DNA of 64,000 nucleotides from Tubulanus polymorphus (GCF_964204645.1 NC_134027.1:18216485-18280484), one strand, 5' to 3'. Positions 21,237 to 32,640 are shown, numbered from the stretch's first letter. Notes: generated from the letters alone by a model not told the origin. Numbers and translations: made by a program.

Positions 21237-22508
21237 TTTTAGCCCACTTGGGACTTTAGTCCCAGCGGGCTATTGCGTTCACTTTTCGTCCGTCCGTCCG
21301 TCCGTCCGTCCGTCCGTAGACGGAATCCAGTTATTTTGGGAAGTTTTGAAGACGCTTCAAGGTAATGTCTTGATATTTGGGTTACACATGTATCTACCCT
21401 AGGCACATCTTCAGCCCAAAAACTGGCCCTATCAGATTCAAGATGGCCGACTGGCAGCCATTGTTGTTCGCCAAAATCAGCACTTTTTACACATTTTTGA
21501 ACTTTTTGAGGGAAATTTTGAAGACGCTTTGATCAATTACCTTGATCTTTCGGATATATGTGAATTCTCCCAGGGCCCATCAGCTTAACAAAAATTGGGT
21601 CGATCGGACTCAAGATGGCCGTCCTATAACCTTTTTAGTGCCCAAAAATGTTAATTTTGGCCCAAATTCTGAGTCCTGTAGCTTCCTACTGGTTTATCAT
21701 TTCTCATTGCAATTTGTGATGGGTATTCTTTGGAAAGGGATGTTTTATACCTGAGACAGGTATTTTTCATCAGCCAATTATGACGCAATTGGCCGCCATT
21801 TTGGTGTCAGCAGTACTCATTCGTAAGTGGGAAAAAGTTTTTCCACATTATATTGATACCTAAGCGTATTTTGTTACCACAATCATTTAGAAAGTTGTAG
21901 CTCATAACGTGTTCTATGATTGTGGTGAGTTTCAAGGTCATTGGTTTTTGTATATGGCCACCAGGGGGCGTTGAATAATGCAATATCTTAGTATTTCTAT
22001 ATTATATTCGTATCAATGCATATTTTGTAACCACAATCAATTGCAAAGTTGTAGCTCATGACATCATCTATGATTGTGGCAAGTTTTAAGGCCATTAGTT
22101 TTTCTATATGGTCACCAGGGGGCGTTGAATAGTAGAATAACTTAGTATTTCCTTATTATATTGGTACCTAGGCATATTTTGTTACCATGATCAATTACAA
22201 AGTTATAGTTCGTGACATGTTCTATGATTGTGGTAAGTTTCAAGGTCATTGGGTTTTGAATATGGTCACCAGGGGGCGTTGAATAGTAGAATAACTTAGT
22301 ATTTCCATATTAAAGTGGTAACGAGGCATATTTTGTTATCACAATCAATTACAAAATCGTAGCTGCTGACATGTTCTATGATTGTGGTGAGTTTCAAGGT
22401 CATTGGAATCTGTATATGGTCACCAGGGGGCGTTGAATATTGAAATTGTTAGATTGTTGAGCATTTGGAACCACTTCCCAAGTGGGCATGGTGTCCCTGG
22501 GCCCCTAG
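21237..22508. mobile_element. HINE/pearl-like non-autonomous Helitron candidate H2, with 154-bp tandem repeats
   Basis: Starts TTTAGCCCACTTGGGACTTT with a palindromic GGGACTTTAGTCCC and a (CGTC)n run (about 21,286-21,316). It ends CCACTTCCCAAGTGG (a perfect hairpin with a 3-base loop) and then CCTGGGCCCCTAGTT. The start and end share AGCCCACTTGGGA in inverted form. In the 3' half, four units repeat at an exact 154-bp period, each with a YCACCAGGGGGCG motif (21,958; 22,112; 22,266; 22,420). No gene. This architecture fits Helentron-derived HINE/pearl elements known from molluscs; that assignment is inference. Confidence 0.6.
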
Positions 22509-22511
22509 TTA

Positions 22512-23933
22512 TATTTACCCTCTGGTCAGATAAAATCCTTTCTCTCAAGGATGAGAAACACGAAATCTTTTCTTCCGGGATAAGGAAACACTCACTTTCA
22601 GTCAACGCAGTCAACGATGAGGCCAAGGTGTCTCAGAATCTGAGAAGGGGACGTACTGCACTTCGGTAGGTTAAAATAGTATCCCAGTCGTGACAGAACC
22701 TCGGCAGTCATGAACAACGCTAAGTTCGCCCTAGTGTTAGGACTAAGGCTGACGGCTGACTTTACTTTCAGCGCACCGCACAAACGGTCGTCAATGTACT
22801 GTGTCACGGGAACTCCCAAACCTCGTAGGTATCCAGGAAGAAAGACACTAAGTATTTGGATGGATATATGAAAGCTGTGGGTACTGGAGTGTGTAATGGG
22901 TAGTGTAGTGTGATCTGTGTGCATTTGTGGCCAGCACACATTTGTGGCCAGCAGCTGAAAATTAGTAATGACATTTTAGAATTGGCCAGAATTTTAACTT
23001 AGGTTCTATCTCATTTTTATTTTACAATTGCGATTGGTATAATTTCTTTTTAAACGACCGTTAAGGCTTCATGTTTCGTCTGCAATTCACTGCAAATAGT
23101 TACGCAACTACGCACATTTCAGTGTTTTTGGCAGCTGTACACTCAATCGGCACCGTTCGTGACTAGCTTCACTGCGGAATTGTCATTAATTAACATCGCC
23201 ATATCACATCATCTACTTATATTGTGCCTTAAAACCCTAACAGCCGAAATAATTGAAATGCACACACGATTTCTATCATTGAAAATTGAGAGAGGGGCCA
23301 TGTTTGTGTTCTGCTGCTTCGCGTAAATACCGCGCGGTGGCACAACCGCGCAGAGTGGGGCCGATACGTCCAGTTGCCACTAAACCTGTCTTTTGGTAAA
23401 TATAAGCCGATGCTTTAAACCCGAATGGAATGGAGGTAAAAACGTAGTATGATCCCTTCCACAAAAAACCCAAATATTTCTGGCTTTCCGGTGACACCAA
23501 AATATAATAATCGTAACCACTCTTGTCATCAAGAGAAGTCATGAAAGAACCCCTACTCAACATACGGGGTACCAGTGGGAGAGTCTCAAGGCGGAACGGG
23601 CAATCCTTTATCCATCATCAAAGGTTGCACAAGATGCAGAGTTGGGGAAAATTGCCCCTGGCGGATAGTCGTTATCGTAGGTTTTCCCTTTAAACCTCCC
23701 CTAAATCGCCTGAAGAAGTCAGGGATATGGACGCCATCCTTTAACCACGAGAAAATCTTTTCGCACAAGGGGTCATCCCTTTTTTCCAAGATGAAACGCC
23801 ATTGATCAAGATGCCTGCCAAGTTCACCCGCCTTAAATTCATCTGGATCCCTCATTCTTGCCTCATTAAGCTTGATTGCCTGGAAAGTCGAGTGTGTTGC
23901 GAAAACTTGCTCCGCGGACGTGCTCCCCTGCAC
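22512..23933 (-). pseudogene. DIRS reverse transcriptase (fragmented)
   Basis: Upstream segment 23,586-23,933 (WRFILEKRDDPLCEKIFSWL) matches the pre-RT linker of DIRS elements. The next part (23,276-23,563) has FMTSLDDKSGYDYYIL with the first catalytic aspartates (SLDDKSGY) and GFLWKGSYYVFTSIPFGF. Motif C, TQYIDDR, lies in 22,598-22,939. Between about 22,860 and 23,280 the RT homology is lost, suggesting a small insertion or replacement. Confidence 0.8.
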
Positions 23934-24183
23934 AGCAATTTCCTCGTGCTGTGTGCATCCTTCCTAAAAAACCAAAGTAAGGAGCTATAAGATTTTTTTT
24001 TCGTTATATAAAACCAATAATTATCTTTATTCAAAATAATGTATACACTCATTTCACGCGAAATGTAACCAGTTATAAAGGCAATAAGGCAAAACCAGCA
24101 TTCAGCCAAATGTCCCCGTTCCAGTCCATGTAGTATCTAGGTTTTCTAGAATTATAGAACACCACAATGAAGTGCAAAAAATC

Positions 24184-25280
24184 TCACTCGATTTTAACCT
24201 CCTTTTTACTCGTAGTAGGAAGGTCCGGACAATCGCGCATCAAGTGGCCTTCTTTCTTACACACAAAGCACGCGGTGTTGGCATTAGGAGCTCTCTTAAT
24301 CGAGCCCCTACCTCTACGCTGAGTATAATTTCCTCTCCCTAAGGGAGGAAGAGGGAATTCTGTGCGAGACATTTTTGCCCATTTCTCCTCAACGGAAGTC
24401 ACCCTCTCATCTTCCGGTGACCCGATAAGCCTTCTGCTGAGTGCTGGAAGATCATGGTGCTTCAGGTTTCTCTTAATACACTTCAAGACCGATTCGAAAT
24501 ATGCCTTTTTTGCGTGTTTTTGTTTTTTGTTTTGTTTTTTTTTGTTTTTTTTGCGCATTCCAAACATCCTAACAAATAATAAGGGTCAAAATATGCCCCT
24601 GGTCTCGAAATAGCAGCCCTCACCTGCATCAAAGCGTTATCAACGGACTTCACCGGATTCTCCAGTTTCCTTTCCAATCGTTCGAGACGCCGTTTCCAAC
24701 TGAAAAGATAAAATGAAATTGAAAATAGGCAATTCTCGATCTAGGCATAGGGGCTAGGCATAAGCACGTAGAGCCAAGTTTAAACCTACAAAAGCTACCC
24801 CAGCAAAAATTGAAACTAAATCCGACTTTGAGAATGAAATCCGACTTTCGGGAGATTTCAGAATGGAAATTACCAAAACAGCCTAGCCCCCATGCCAGCG
24901 CGGCAAGAGCCGGGACAGCAAGGGACTAAGAGATCTCAAAAAACAAACCAGAAAAAGGAGCCTACCTCAACGGGTTCCTCAGTTCCCTCGCATCTTTCCG
25001 GGGCTTTTACGGGATCTCTAGGATCCGTTGCATCTTGATTCCGTGAATCAGCGTTCTTCCTGGGTATGGGGCGCTGAGGTTCACGAGCAGCATCTTCGTT
25101 CGCTTTTATGATCGTAAGGTGACCGAGTAGCCGAAGGTCATTCTCTCCATTCCAGCCCAGCAATTCTATGACTCCATCAACGCTTTGACCTGCAAAGGAT
25201 TCACACGGCTCAATGAAAAATTTGACAATATACACTAATGAGGGTCTCCGAGTAGGGAATTGATTAAAAGACATCACCAA
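24184..25280 (-). pseudogene. DIRS gag-like protein with zinc knuckle and a probable intron
   Basis: The 3' part carries the zinc knuckle CFVCKKEGHLMRDCP (CX2CX4HX4C) near 24,240. The upstream exon (24,967-25,280) ends at GAG|GTAGGC, and the downstream part begins after TTTATCTTTTCAG near 24,702, so an intron of about 265 bp is likely. A lysine-rich, low-complexity stretch (24,490-24,560) lies over a run of T and G in the plus strand that has probably expanded and shifted the frame. Confidence 0.6.
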
Positions 25281-26362
25281 ATCAACCTCAAATCACTCCG
25301 AATCAACCACATCAATATAAAAATAAGCCCATAGAAGTTGTGAAAGCGAACGGCGGAGAACTCTGCTAATACATGTACTACGGCAACCAGCCTTTCTCCA
25401 CGTCAACCTAAAAATAATATAATGATAATGACTTACCTAACATTGAGAATAAATTGTCCTTCACATACTGTAACGGTGCTGTTTCCAGAGGCTTCAACGG
25501 CTCAAACCTAGCGAAGACCACAGGAGGCGTCTTGTCAATAGTTTTCAGTTTCAACAGCCAAGCCAAGTCCACCTTAAAATCTCTTCTTGAGAACGATTTT
25601 CTCCATACTGCAAGTGGTTTTGTCTACAGCAAACGGGGAAATGCCCAACACGACTTCGACCGTTGGTTTAAATACAATACCAGTCAAGGAAAAACCGCCA
25701 ACCGTGGAAACGCCAGGATGCAAAATCCGCGAGCTTAATCCATAGGCTTATCCCCACCAGAAATATTTCAACAATGAAGGCATAGAAAACTGTGAATGGT
25801 AAGCGGCGCACCGATTAAAAACAAACGAGACAGCGTGCTGCCATGCACAGAGTACGCATACGTTATGCATGACCGTTATTCAGTATATATACGCACTCCC
25901 AAGCCATGAAAAGCTGTGATTTTTCTTTATGGACTCTGAAAGACGTGGACTGCCAGAGAACTAAACCTTTAAACTCAGAATTCCGACATCAGAGAAATCT
26001 ATACATCAATTTAACATGAAGAATACATGTAAACATACATGTTGTAAATACAAATATATTGTCAAAATATATCTTTTAAGTCATAGGCCAAAGGCAAAAA
26101 ATGCAACAAAACAAATGGAGCCGATACCGAAATTCATGTTCTTTTATTATTATCATCGTTCTTTTGATCACTCCTAAGGCTCCTTCCTGACAACTGGCCT
26201 CATCCATAGACCCAACCAATCCTCTTTCTACAATACCAGGCTCTAAACAGTCCATTCCCCACCGGCCTAAATCCTCTTTAGTCCTAAATCAACAATACCC
26301 TGGACCCTTCTCATGTTCACAGTCCCTCCACTACAATCCCTGGACTGCTATCATCAATACAG
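25281..26362. other. 5' region of the DIRS element and flank; no clear gene
   Basis: An open plus-strand frame at 25,454-25,738 has no recognisable domain and runs antisense to the element. The rest is non-coding as far as I can see. Confidence 0.35.
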
Positions 26363-26545
26363 TCCTTCTTCTACAATACTGGACTCCTATCATCTTTAGA
26401 GTCCTTCTTCTACAATACCGTACCTGTATCATCTTTATAGTCCTTCATCTACAATAGCGGACTTCTATTATCTTTATAGTCCTTCTTCTACAATACCGGA
26501 CTTCTATCATCCTTATAGTCCTTCTTCTACAATACCGGACTCCAA
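26363..26545. repeat. Minisatellite with an exact 39-bp period
   Basis: TCCTTCTTCTACAATA begins at 26,363; 26,402; 26,441; 26,480 and 26,519, each followed by a degenerate CCGGACTTCTATCATC. It lies just inside the DIRS terminus at 26,618-26,673. Confidence 0.85.
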
Positions 26546-26984
26546 ATTAAATCGTCAAACTCGAACGTCTAGCGAAGACCCACTCGACACTACAGATGCA
26601 CATCCGAAAGCGGCGAAATCCAAACGAAGACTGACCGCTACGCTGATGGCACGTGACCAGTGTGAATAGTATTCAAACTTTCACCGATGTTGGATATATG
26701 AATGAACTTTAGGCTTATTTCAATATTCTAAAGCAGGAAACAAATAAGCCCAATCAATGGGCCCTTAGGGTGTAATGCGCACAGCTGTACCGTACACTTA
26801 TCAATCAAGATTAGAGAAATCGGTATACCAAACCTATGTACAGCAAAATGTACCTGCCTATTACGATGATTTCTGGTAGTATACAAATCGTGACCACATA
26901 ACGTTTTGGATCTAGGTTTGAATGAGTGAATAGTACATAGACTGAGTTACACTTGAGGCTAGTCCTGACCAAATCCCATCAACG

Positions 26985-27115
26985 TTATAATTGCTATCCA
27001 CTGGTTAACTCTGACCAACTTTTGAGCAACCGGCCCCTGGAATGTAATATTGGGATTCGAAACCAAATGAAAAAAAATCTGGCGGTAGTCCAGTGATTTA
27101 CCCACTGAGCCACAT
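26985..27115 (-). repeat. tRNA-derived SINE
   Basis: On the minus strand: TGGCTCAGTGGGTAAATCAC (A box), then GGTTTCGAATCCC (B box), then a tail with GGGGCCGGTTGCTCAAAAGT and TTAACCAGTGGAT, a tail style common in invertebrate SINEs. Confidence 0.65.
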
Positions 27116-28275
27116 TTATCAACTGCAGGGTTGATAAATTAATTTGCATATATCCTATCCTAATCCTAATCCTATCCCTATCCTTTGACGCATGCGCGTA
27201 CACGTAGATTATTGACGCATGCGCAGAGGGAACTCACGTATGGCTAACCCGGGAGACCACTGTACAATCACGTATGGTTAGAATTGACGTGTCCGGACTA
27301 ATCGGAGGCCGAATCCGTGATTTGCGGTTGAGTTGACGATCAAGGTCGTCCAGTAAATTTTAGGCTTTTCGGGGTGCACTTTATCAATGGATAACGATTC
27401 TTTGCGTTATTCTTGTCGCTGTTTAGACCCGGTAATTACGCGAGATTAATTCATAATAAATTACTATACGCAAATTCGAAATGGTCAGGCGCTGAGTTGT
27501 ATTTCTGACGGAATTGATAATAACGTTTATAAGCTGTTAGTAATCGAATATGAGTGGAGTTACAATTTATGAAAAAGTTTTGGCTGGAAAGTGGATAATT
27601 TATGATAATAATAATAATCAACAGAATTACTATAGGGTTTCTGCGAAAGCAGCAGAAACCCTAATAATAATAACTATAGAATCACACCCTAATAAATGAT
27701 ATTGATAATTCAGGGTCGGATCTAGCCTAGGTTTCGAGTCCTTTAGATGGAATCTGAGTCACTTAAGGTCATCAGATCCTTCTGTGCGTCCACAAAATAT
27801 GATATTTTGACATGGAAAAAGAAAAATCATAACGAAAAATCATTCTTAAAAATAAAAAGTTTACCAATTTCCGATTTATCAAATTAGCTGTTCTAAATTG
27901 CTTCTGCAAGTAGAAACATTGAAGGGCACTTCTACAATTGTGAGTGCCTCTCAAGCGGTAGCAGCGGTAGGCTGCATCCGCCCCTGTAATTATAGTATTC
28001 TAGTATAAGTGATATAGTATTAATTCTTACAATGTTTTGTTGTCATTTATTTATGAATAAAATTTTTTCAACTGGAACAGGAAGCTTTTTTTCGTGTTAC
28101 ATTCATGTTTTAAAATTCGATAGATTGCTGATACTATGAAACTATTAGAAACACTCAGCCAAAGTGATTTCGCCTATAATAAGTGGCCAGGTGGTGCCCA
28201 AAACAAGTACCACTGGGTTACAAATCGTAAGTTGTTTCTGCTAGTTGAAATCATTTCCAGTTGTCATTCAAGAAC
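27116..28275. other. Intergenic; one strong hairpin, no gene
   Basis: Contains CCTAATCCT-like simple repeats (about 27,148-27,182), an AATAAT microsatellite, and a hairpin at 27,632-27,662 (AGGGTTTCTGC and GCAGAAACCCT arms with a short loop). No coding signal found. Confidence 0.5.
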
Positions 28276-29345
28276 CTCTTTAGCCTACTTGGGACTTTAG
28301 TCCCAGCGAGCCATTGTGTTCACTTTTCGTCCGTCCATCCGTAGACGGAATCCAGTTAAATATTTTGGGAAGTTTTGAAGACGCTTCATTGTAATGTCTT
28401 GATATTTGGGTTACACCTACCCTAGACACATCTTCAGCCCAAAAACTGGCCCTGTCAGAATCAAGATGGCCGACTGGCAGCCATTGTTCGCCAAAATCAG
28501 CACTTTTTACACATTTTTGAACTTTTTTGAGGGAAATTTTGAAGACGCTTAAATCAATTAATTTGATTTTTCGTATATATTGGAATCCCCAAGGGCCCAT
28601 TACCGTAAGAAAATTGGGTCGATCGGACTCAAGATCGGCAGTCCTATGACCATTTTAGTGCCCAAAAATGTCAATTTTGCCCCGAATTCTGAGCCATGTA
28701 GCTTCCTACTGGTTTGCCATTTCTCATTGCAATTTGTTATGGGTATTCTTTGGAAAGGGATGTTTTATGCCTGAGACAGGTATTTTTGATCGGCCAATTA
28801 TGACGCAATTGGCGGTCATCTTGGTGTCATCAGTACTCATTCGGAGGTTGGAAAAAGTTTTTCCACGTTATATTGATACCTAAGCATATTTTGTTATCAC
28901 AATCAATTGCAAAGTTGTAGCTCATGACATGGTCTATGAATGTGGTGAGGTTTAAGGACATTAGATATACTGTGTATTTTCTAATTAGATTGGTACCTAG
29001 GTACCTATTTTGTTACCATGATCGATTGCAAAGTTGTAGTTCATGACATGCTCTATGATTGTGGTGAGTTTCAAGGTCATTGGGTTTGCATATTGTCACC
29101 ACTAGGGGGGCGTTGAATAGTAGAATTACTTAGTCTTTCCGTATTAAATTGGTAACAAGGCATATTTTGTTATCACATTAAATTACAAAATCGTAGCTGC
29201 TGACATGTTGTATGATTGTGGTGACTTTCAAGGTCATTAGTTTTTGTTTATGGTCAACAGGAGGCGTTGAATATTGAAATCGTTAGATCGTTGAGCATTG
29301 GAAACCACTTCCCAAGTGAGCATAGTGTCCCTGGACCCCTAGTTT
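28276..29345. mobile_element. HINE/pearl-like copy H3
   Basis: Starts TTTAGCCTACTTGGGACTTT and ends CCTGGACCCCTAGTT, as H2 does at 21,237-22,508. The internal tandem units are degraded: one has TCACCACTAGGGGGGCG near 29,096 and another TCAACAGGAGGCG at 29,254. No gene. The two shared ends define the family's boundaries. Confidence 0.65.
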
Positions 29346-29734
29346 ACGATTAGAAATACTTTTATTAAACTTTCTCACTGGCCAATATCGAGTCCGTGTA
29401 AATAATTCTTTTCATTAAATATAGTGAGATTTTTCGACTTAACAGTAATCGTTGTTGCCAGTAACCTGTCTGTGGTTAAATATCACGATCGCATATTTTC
29501 ACAAACCGCAGTCAGGAATGTGAAGGTAATTTTTTATGGAGAACAGGCATCGTATCTAGTAGAAATCCTGCCGCTCACCGAACAACACTCGTAGTATCTC
29601 TACTGCCATGGATGTAGTGCCATAACGCTGTATCGTATAAAACTGATAATCCGATAGAAAATTGCCCGTAACGTGTCATTTTCCTGTATCCGTGATTCTA
29701 TCTATGGTCATCATAGCGTTTTGTATTTCATCTT

Positions 29735-29800
29735 CCCAGGCAGGGATTTGAACCTGATGGCATCGCTTCACTCAGCCACGGGACGAACCCCTACCACAAA
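29735..29800 (-). repeat. tRNA-like (SINE) fragment
   Basis: On the minus strand: CGTGGCTGAGTGAAGCGATG (A-box-like), then GGTTCAAATCCCTGCCTGGG (B box). No cloverleaf was confirmed, so it is called SINE-like. Confidence 0.45.
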
Positions 29801-29999
29801 ACTCCGGATGCTCAGATACATGCTCAGCTTTGCCGCACGAAAACCTGCGGCACCAATCAGATTGCTCGTTGTGTAAAGGCTGAGGTAAATTTCACGGAAG
29901 AACTTACTATAAATGCGAAAATCCGGGCTAAAATATAAAGGGATATCTGATTGGCTGATAATGACATCATCTAAGCTGTGCGTGTTCACGATTGATAAT

Positions 30000-30105
30000 G
30001 TTGAAGCATTGTAGAGAGAATCCTACAATAATAAAATGTTACTTTGTGCTAGTAGATTACTCAACGTTTCGACTTCTATATCCTAATATTCATCTTCAGG
30101 AATAA
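30000..30105 (-). repeat. Penelope-like element end fragment
   Basis: Reverse complement shows CCTGAAGATGAATATTAGGA, GAAACGTTGAGTAA and GATTCTCTCTACAATGCTTC, in the same order as 18,185-18,290. Confidence 0.5.
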
Positions 30106-30165
30106 TGAAATACAACAGAAGTTAGGAGGAGATTCAGGGCCGGTGGAGGCAAGCTGACATTGGCC

Positions 30166-30562
30166 TGGGGAGCGTTCACAAATTACGTACCTCAAAATCT
30201 CCCGTTTTTCTGACCCCCCCCCCTTGTACCACCTTTGTACCAAATTCACTGACCCCCTTTTAGGTACGTACCATCGCACCCATGACCACCCCCCCCCCAA
30301 TTATATTGATGCAAAGAATTAAGCAAGTATTGCTATTTATTGATTTTATATACCCGGTACTAAAAGCCGATAAAACACCAACGGCTATTTTCATTTGAGT
30401 TTTGTACATAAAGTACGTACCAAGATTGATTAATACCCCCTCCCTCAAAGTACGTACCTTTTTTGCTAACCATCCCCCGTCCCCCCATGTACCACTTTGT
30501 ACCAAAATTCAGTAACCCCCCTCCCCCCAATGGAGGTACGTAATTTATGAACGCTCCCCTGG
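30166..30562. mobile_element. MITE with about 27-bp terminal inverted repeats
   Basis: Left end GGGGAGCGTTCACAAATTAC and right end GTAATTTATGAACGCTCCCC are inverted copies. The interior has C-runs and repeated GTACGTACC and TTGTACCA motifs, partly arranged as further inverted copies. About 0.4 kb, no coding capacity. Confidence 0.75.
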
Positions 30563-30783
30563 CTCATATCCGAAGGCCCAAGGCATTAACCGCGCAATGA
30601 TTCGTGCCAAGTTTTGGTATTTAATTTGGGTTCGCTGGATCGCTTGAGGCTGGCAACAGTTTCACGGTATAGCAATATAGACACATCAGTTTCGCAGTAG
30701 TAATTGGAAAATGTGGGTTTCAGGCCAGAGGACAAGAGGACGACACACCACTCATCACCACAAGTAATTTTTTCCCCTGATAA

Positions 30784-30954
30784 ATGGGGGATAGAAAAGC
30801 ATTCTTAGCGACAATAAATAACAGAATAAAACCAGCAAAAAAACAATTTGAAATAAAAAAGGTAGTCGAGGAATTAAAAGATTTAGAAGGAATTAAAATA
30901 ATCTATCATGGAAAAAATGAAGACGGTCATCATGATTTAGAAATTGTTGACTAA
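30784..30954 (+). CDS. Small Polinton ORF (56 residues), function unknown
   Basis: ATG at 30,784 in GATAAATG, stop TAA at 30,952. Mixed charged protein: MGDRKAFLATINNR at the start, a helical KKVVEELKDLEG segment and a GKNEDGHHDLEI end. No counterpart is seen in Pol-1 or Pol-3. Accepted as a gene because it uses the TAAATG start context and lies directly before the conserved block. Confidence 0.45.
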   Translation: MGDRKAFLATINNRIKPAKKQFEIKKVVEELKDLEGIKIIYHGKNEDGHHDLEIVD

Positions 30955-31099
30955 CTAAAAAAGTATATTTATAAAAATAATGAATATCTAGAATCCGAAA
31001 TGACTTATCTGGACAATTTAATTGCTCCGCGTAGATAGACAAGAAAGTGAGATATTCAAATAATTAAAAATAAAATTATTTTTTACTTTTTTTCTAAAA

Positions 31100-31650
31100 T
31101 ATTAATCCATTTTTTTATTTTGAATTTTGGAATTTCAGAAGTATTTTTATTTTTAATACTAGTAGTTTCAAAATTATTAATATCATAAATTTTATTTGAT
31201 TTTTTATACCCACTACATCCAATCAAAATGAATGCGATTACAAATCCAGTTGTAAAATATGAATATTTATCAAATATTCTATTATTAGAAGGAGTAGAAA
31301 TAACAATATTTTCACCATTATTATTAACATTTTCATTATTTATTTTTTCTTTTTTAGCTTTTTTAAATTCTTTTGATTTAAATCCTTATTGCCGAGACCA
31401 TTCAATTTGTTTCTGTGTTCTCGGTTTTTTCTTCACAGTCAATTCCTTCAATTCTTCCACTTCGCTCATTGATTATTTTTAGAAACATTTTTACTTTCAA
31501 TATTTAAAAATGTTATAACTCCAGTTGATAATAATGTCATAAATCCGCCTAATTGAAATGATAAATGCCCAATCCACTTATTTAATTCAGCCATAACTAA
31601 ATAATCATTTTTTAAATCGGAATATAATTTATTTCTAATATCAATTCTCC
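31100..31650 (-). pseudogene. Broken copies of two adjacent Polinton genes
   Basis: Reading down from 31,650: a C-terminal piece (ELNKWIGHLSFQLGGFM) like that of the 197-residue protein, then from 31,482 a homologue of the small basic membrane protein (PRTQKQIEWSR, an in-frame stop, then KSKEFKKAKKEK and a membrane segment FTTGFVIAFILIGC). The order of the two matches Pol-1 (4,018-4,964) and Pol-3 (40,073-41,027). Confidence 0.65.
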
Positions 31651-32640
31651 TTCATATCGGCTCTCCAAATATCTGGCTAAAGTACTCTCCCCGGCTTTGG
31701 GTATTTTTTCTGAATCTCACATTCGGCACAATATGGGTCTTTTAGACAAACTCAAAAATCTCAAACCTAATGGCCAAAAATTTATATCTTTCGACGCTGT
31801 TTCCTTGTTAACAAATATACCATTGGAACCAATTCTCAATTTCTTAAGAAGAAAACTTCCGGACTCCAATCTTGATCTCCCAATTCCTGTAGATTGCTTA
31901 CTTGAACTTTTGGAACTCTGTACAACCAATCTATATTTCCAATTCCAAGACAAATTCTATGGACAAATTTTCGGTTTCGCTATGGGTAACCCATTATCCC
32001 CCATTTTGGCTAATCTTTTCCTTGAACACTTTGAATACGAAATTCTTCCAAAGTACGCTGGCTAAACCTAACGCTAAACCTAACTTTTGGATTAGATATG
32101 TTGATGACATTCTGTGCTGAGTTTCTGATGATTTTAATCTTACCTCTTTTATCGACTTCATCAACTCCCAATATCCATCTTTGAAATTCATTTTTGAATG
32201 GGAACAAAATGACCAAAATCCGTTTTTAGATGTTCTAATTCACAATAAATATTCTCATTTGATTTTCTCAGTCTACCGTAAACCTATCATCGCCGAGGGA
32301 TACCTTCACTATTTTTTGTTTACTGCTAAATCGATCAAAATTGGTCTCGCTCTCCGTGTACTACGGATCTGCGATGAAACCTTCCTTTCGGCTGAATTTG
32401 ACCATATATCCAACTCTCTTAGAAAATTGGCTTACCCTGATCACATTTTGAAAATCGCTATTTCTAAGGCCAAACGTACTTTCTTCAATTCTAAACCTCC
32501 AGAAAATAAAAAACGCATTTCAGAGTTCATTGTAGTTCCGTATGTACCTGTTTATAATGTATGTACCTGTTTTGATGTCTCCCGTCTCTCTCCCTCTCGT
32601 TCCTACCTGAAGATGTGCTATTTTACCGTTTTTTATGGTT
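31650..32640 (+). pseudogene. Penelope-like reverse transcriptase (5' truncated)
   Basis: Motifs in order: KFISFDAVSLLTNIP (motif A type), FYGQIFGFAMGNPLSPI (motif B), WIRYVDDILC (motif C), then FEWEQNDQNPFLDVLI and SVYRKPI, which follow the catalytic core in Penelope-like RTs. A TGA directly after YVDDILC and a frameshift near 32,065 break the frame. No GIY-YIG nuclease domain is visible before the RT homology ends near 32,560. The 5' end at about 31,650 abuts Polinton fragment Pol-2. Confidence 0.85.

Larger units (their letters stand above)
16798..26673 (-). mobile_element. DIRS-like (tyrosine recombinase) LTR-less retrotransposon
   Basis: Read on the minus strand, the order is gag-like zinc knuckle (24.2-25.3 kb), reverse transcriptase (22.5-23.9 kb), RNase H-like region (20.4-21.0 kb) and tyrosine recombinase (20.1 kb, then 17.7-17.0 kb). 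That is the DIRS order. The termini share ATTCACACTGGTCA in inverted orientation, and the element ends GACCAGTGTGAATAGTATT. Two later insertions (17,724-19,944 and 21,237-22,508) account for about 3.5 kb, leaving about 6.4 kb. All genes are broken. Confidence 0.8.
30784..31660. mobile_element. Pol-2: rearranged fragment of a diverged Polinton
   Basis: Contains a small plus-strand gene (30,784-30,954), the conserved GAAATGACTTATCTGGACA block (30,992-31,060), and on the minus strand homologues of the small membrane protein gene and of the C-terminus of the 197-residue protein. In Pol-1 and Pol-3 the block and those genes share a strand; here they face each other. The Penelope-like element abuts it at about 31,650. 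Confidence 0.7.

Noticed and set aside
25454-25738. A plus-strand gene of 94 codons
   Set aside because: No domain, antisense to the DIRS element, and no start or promoter context. Treated as chance.
26363-26545. CRISPR-like array
   Set aside because: A 39-bp contiguous tandem repeat with no unique spacers, in an animal genome.
30166-30562. Minus-strand proteins rich in Gly and Trp
   Set aside because: They translate the C-runs and inverted repeats of a MITE.
31228-31482. Plus-strand hydrophobic protein
   Set aside because: It is the antisense of the broken basic membrane protein gene of Pol-2. Homology lies on the minus strand.
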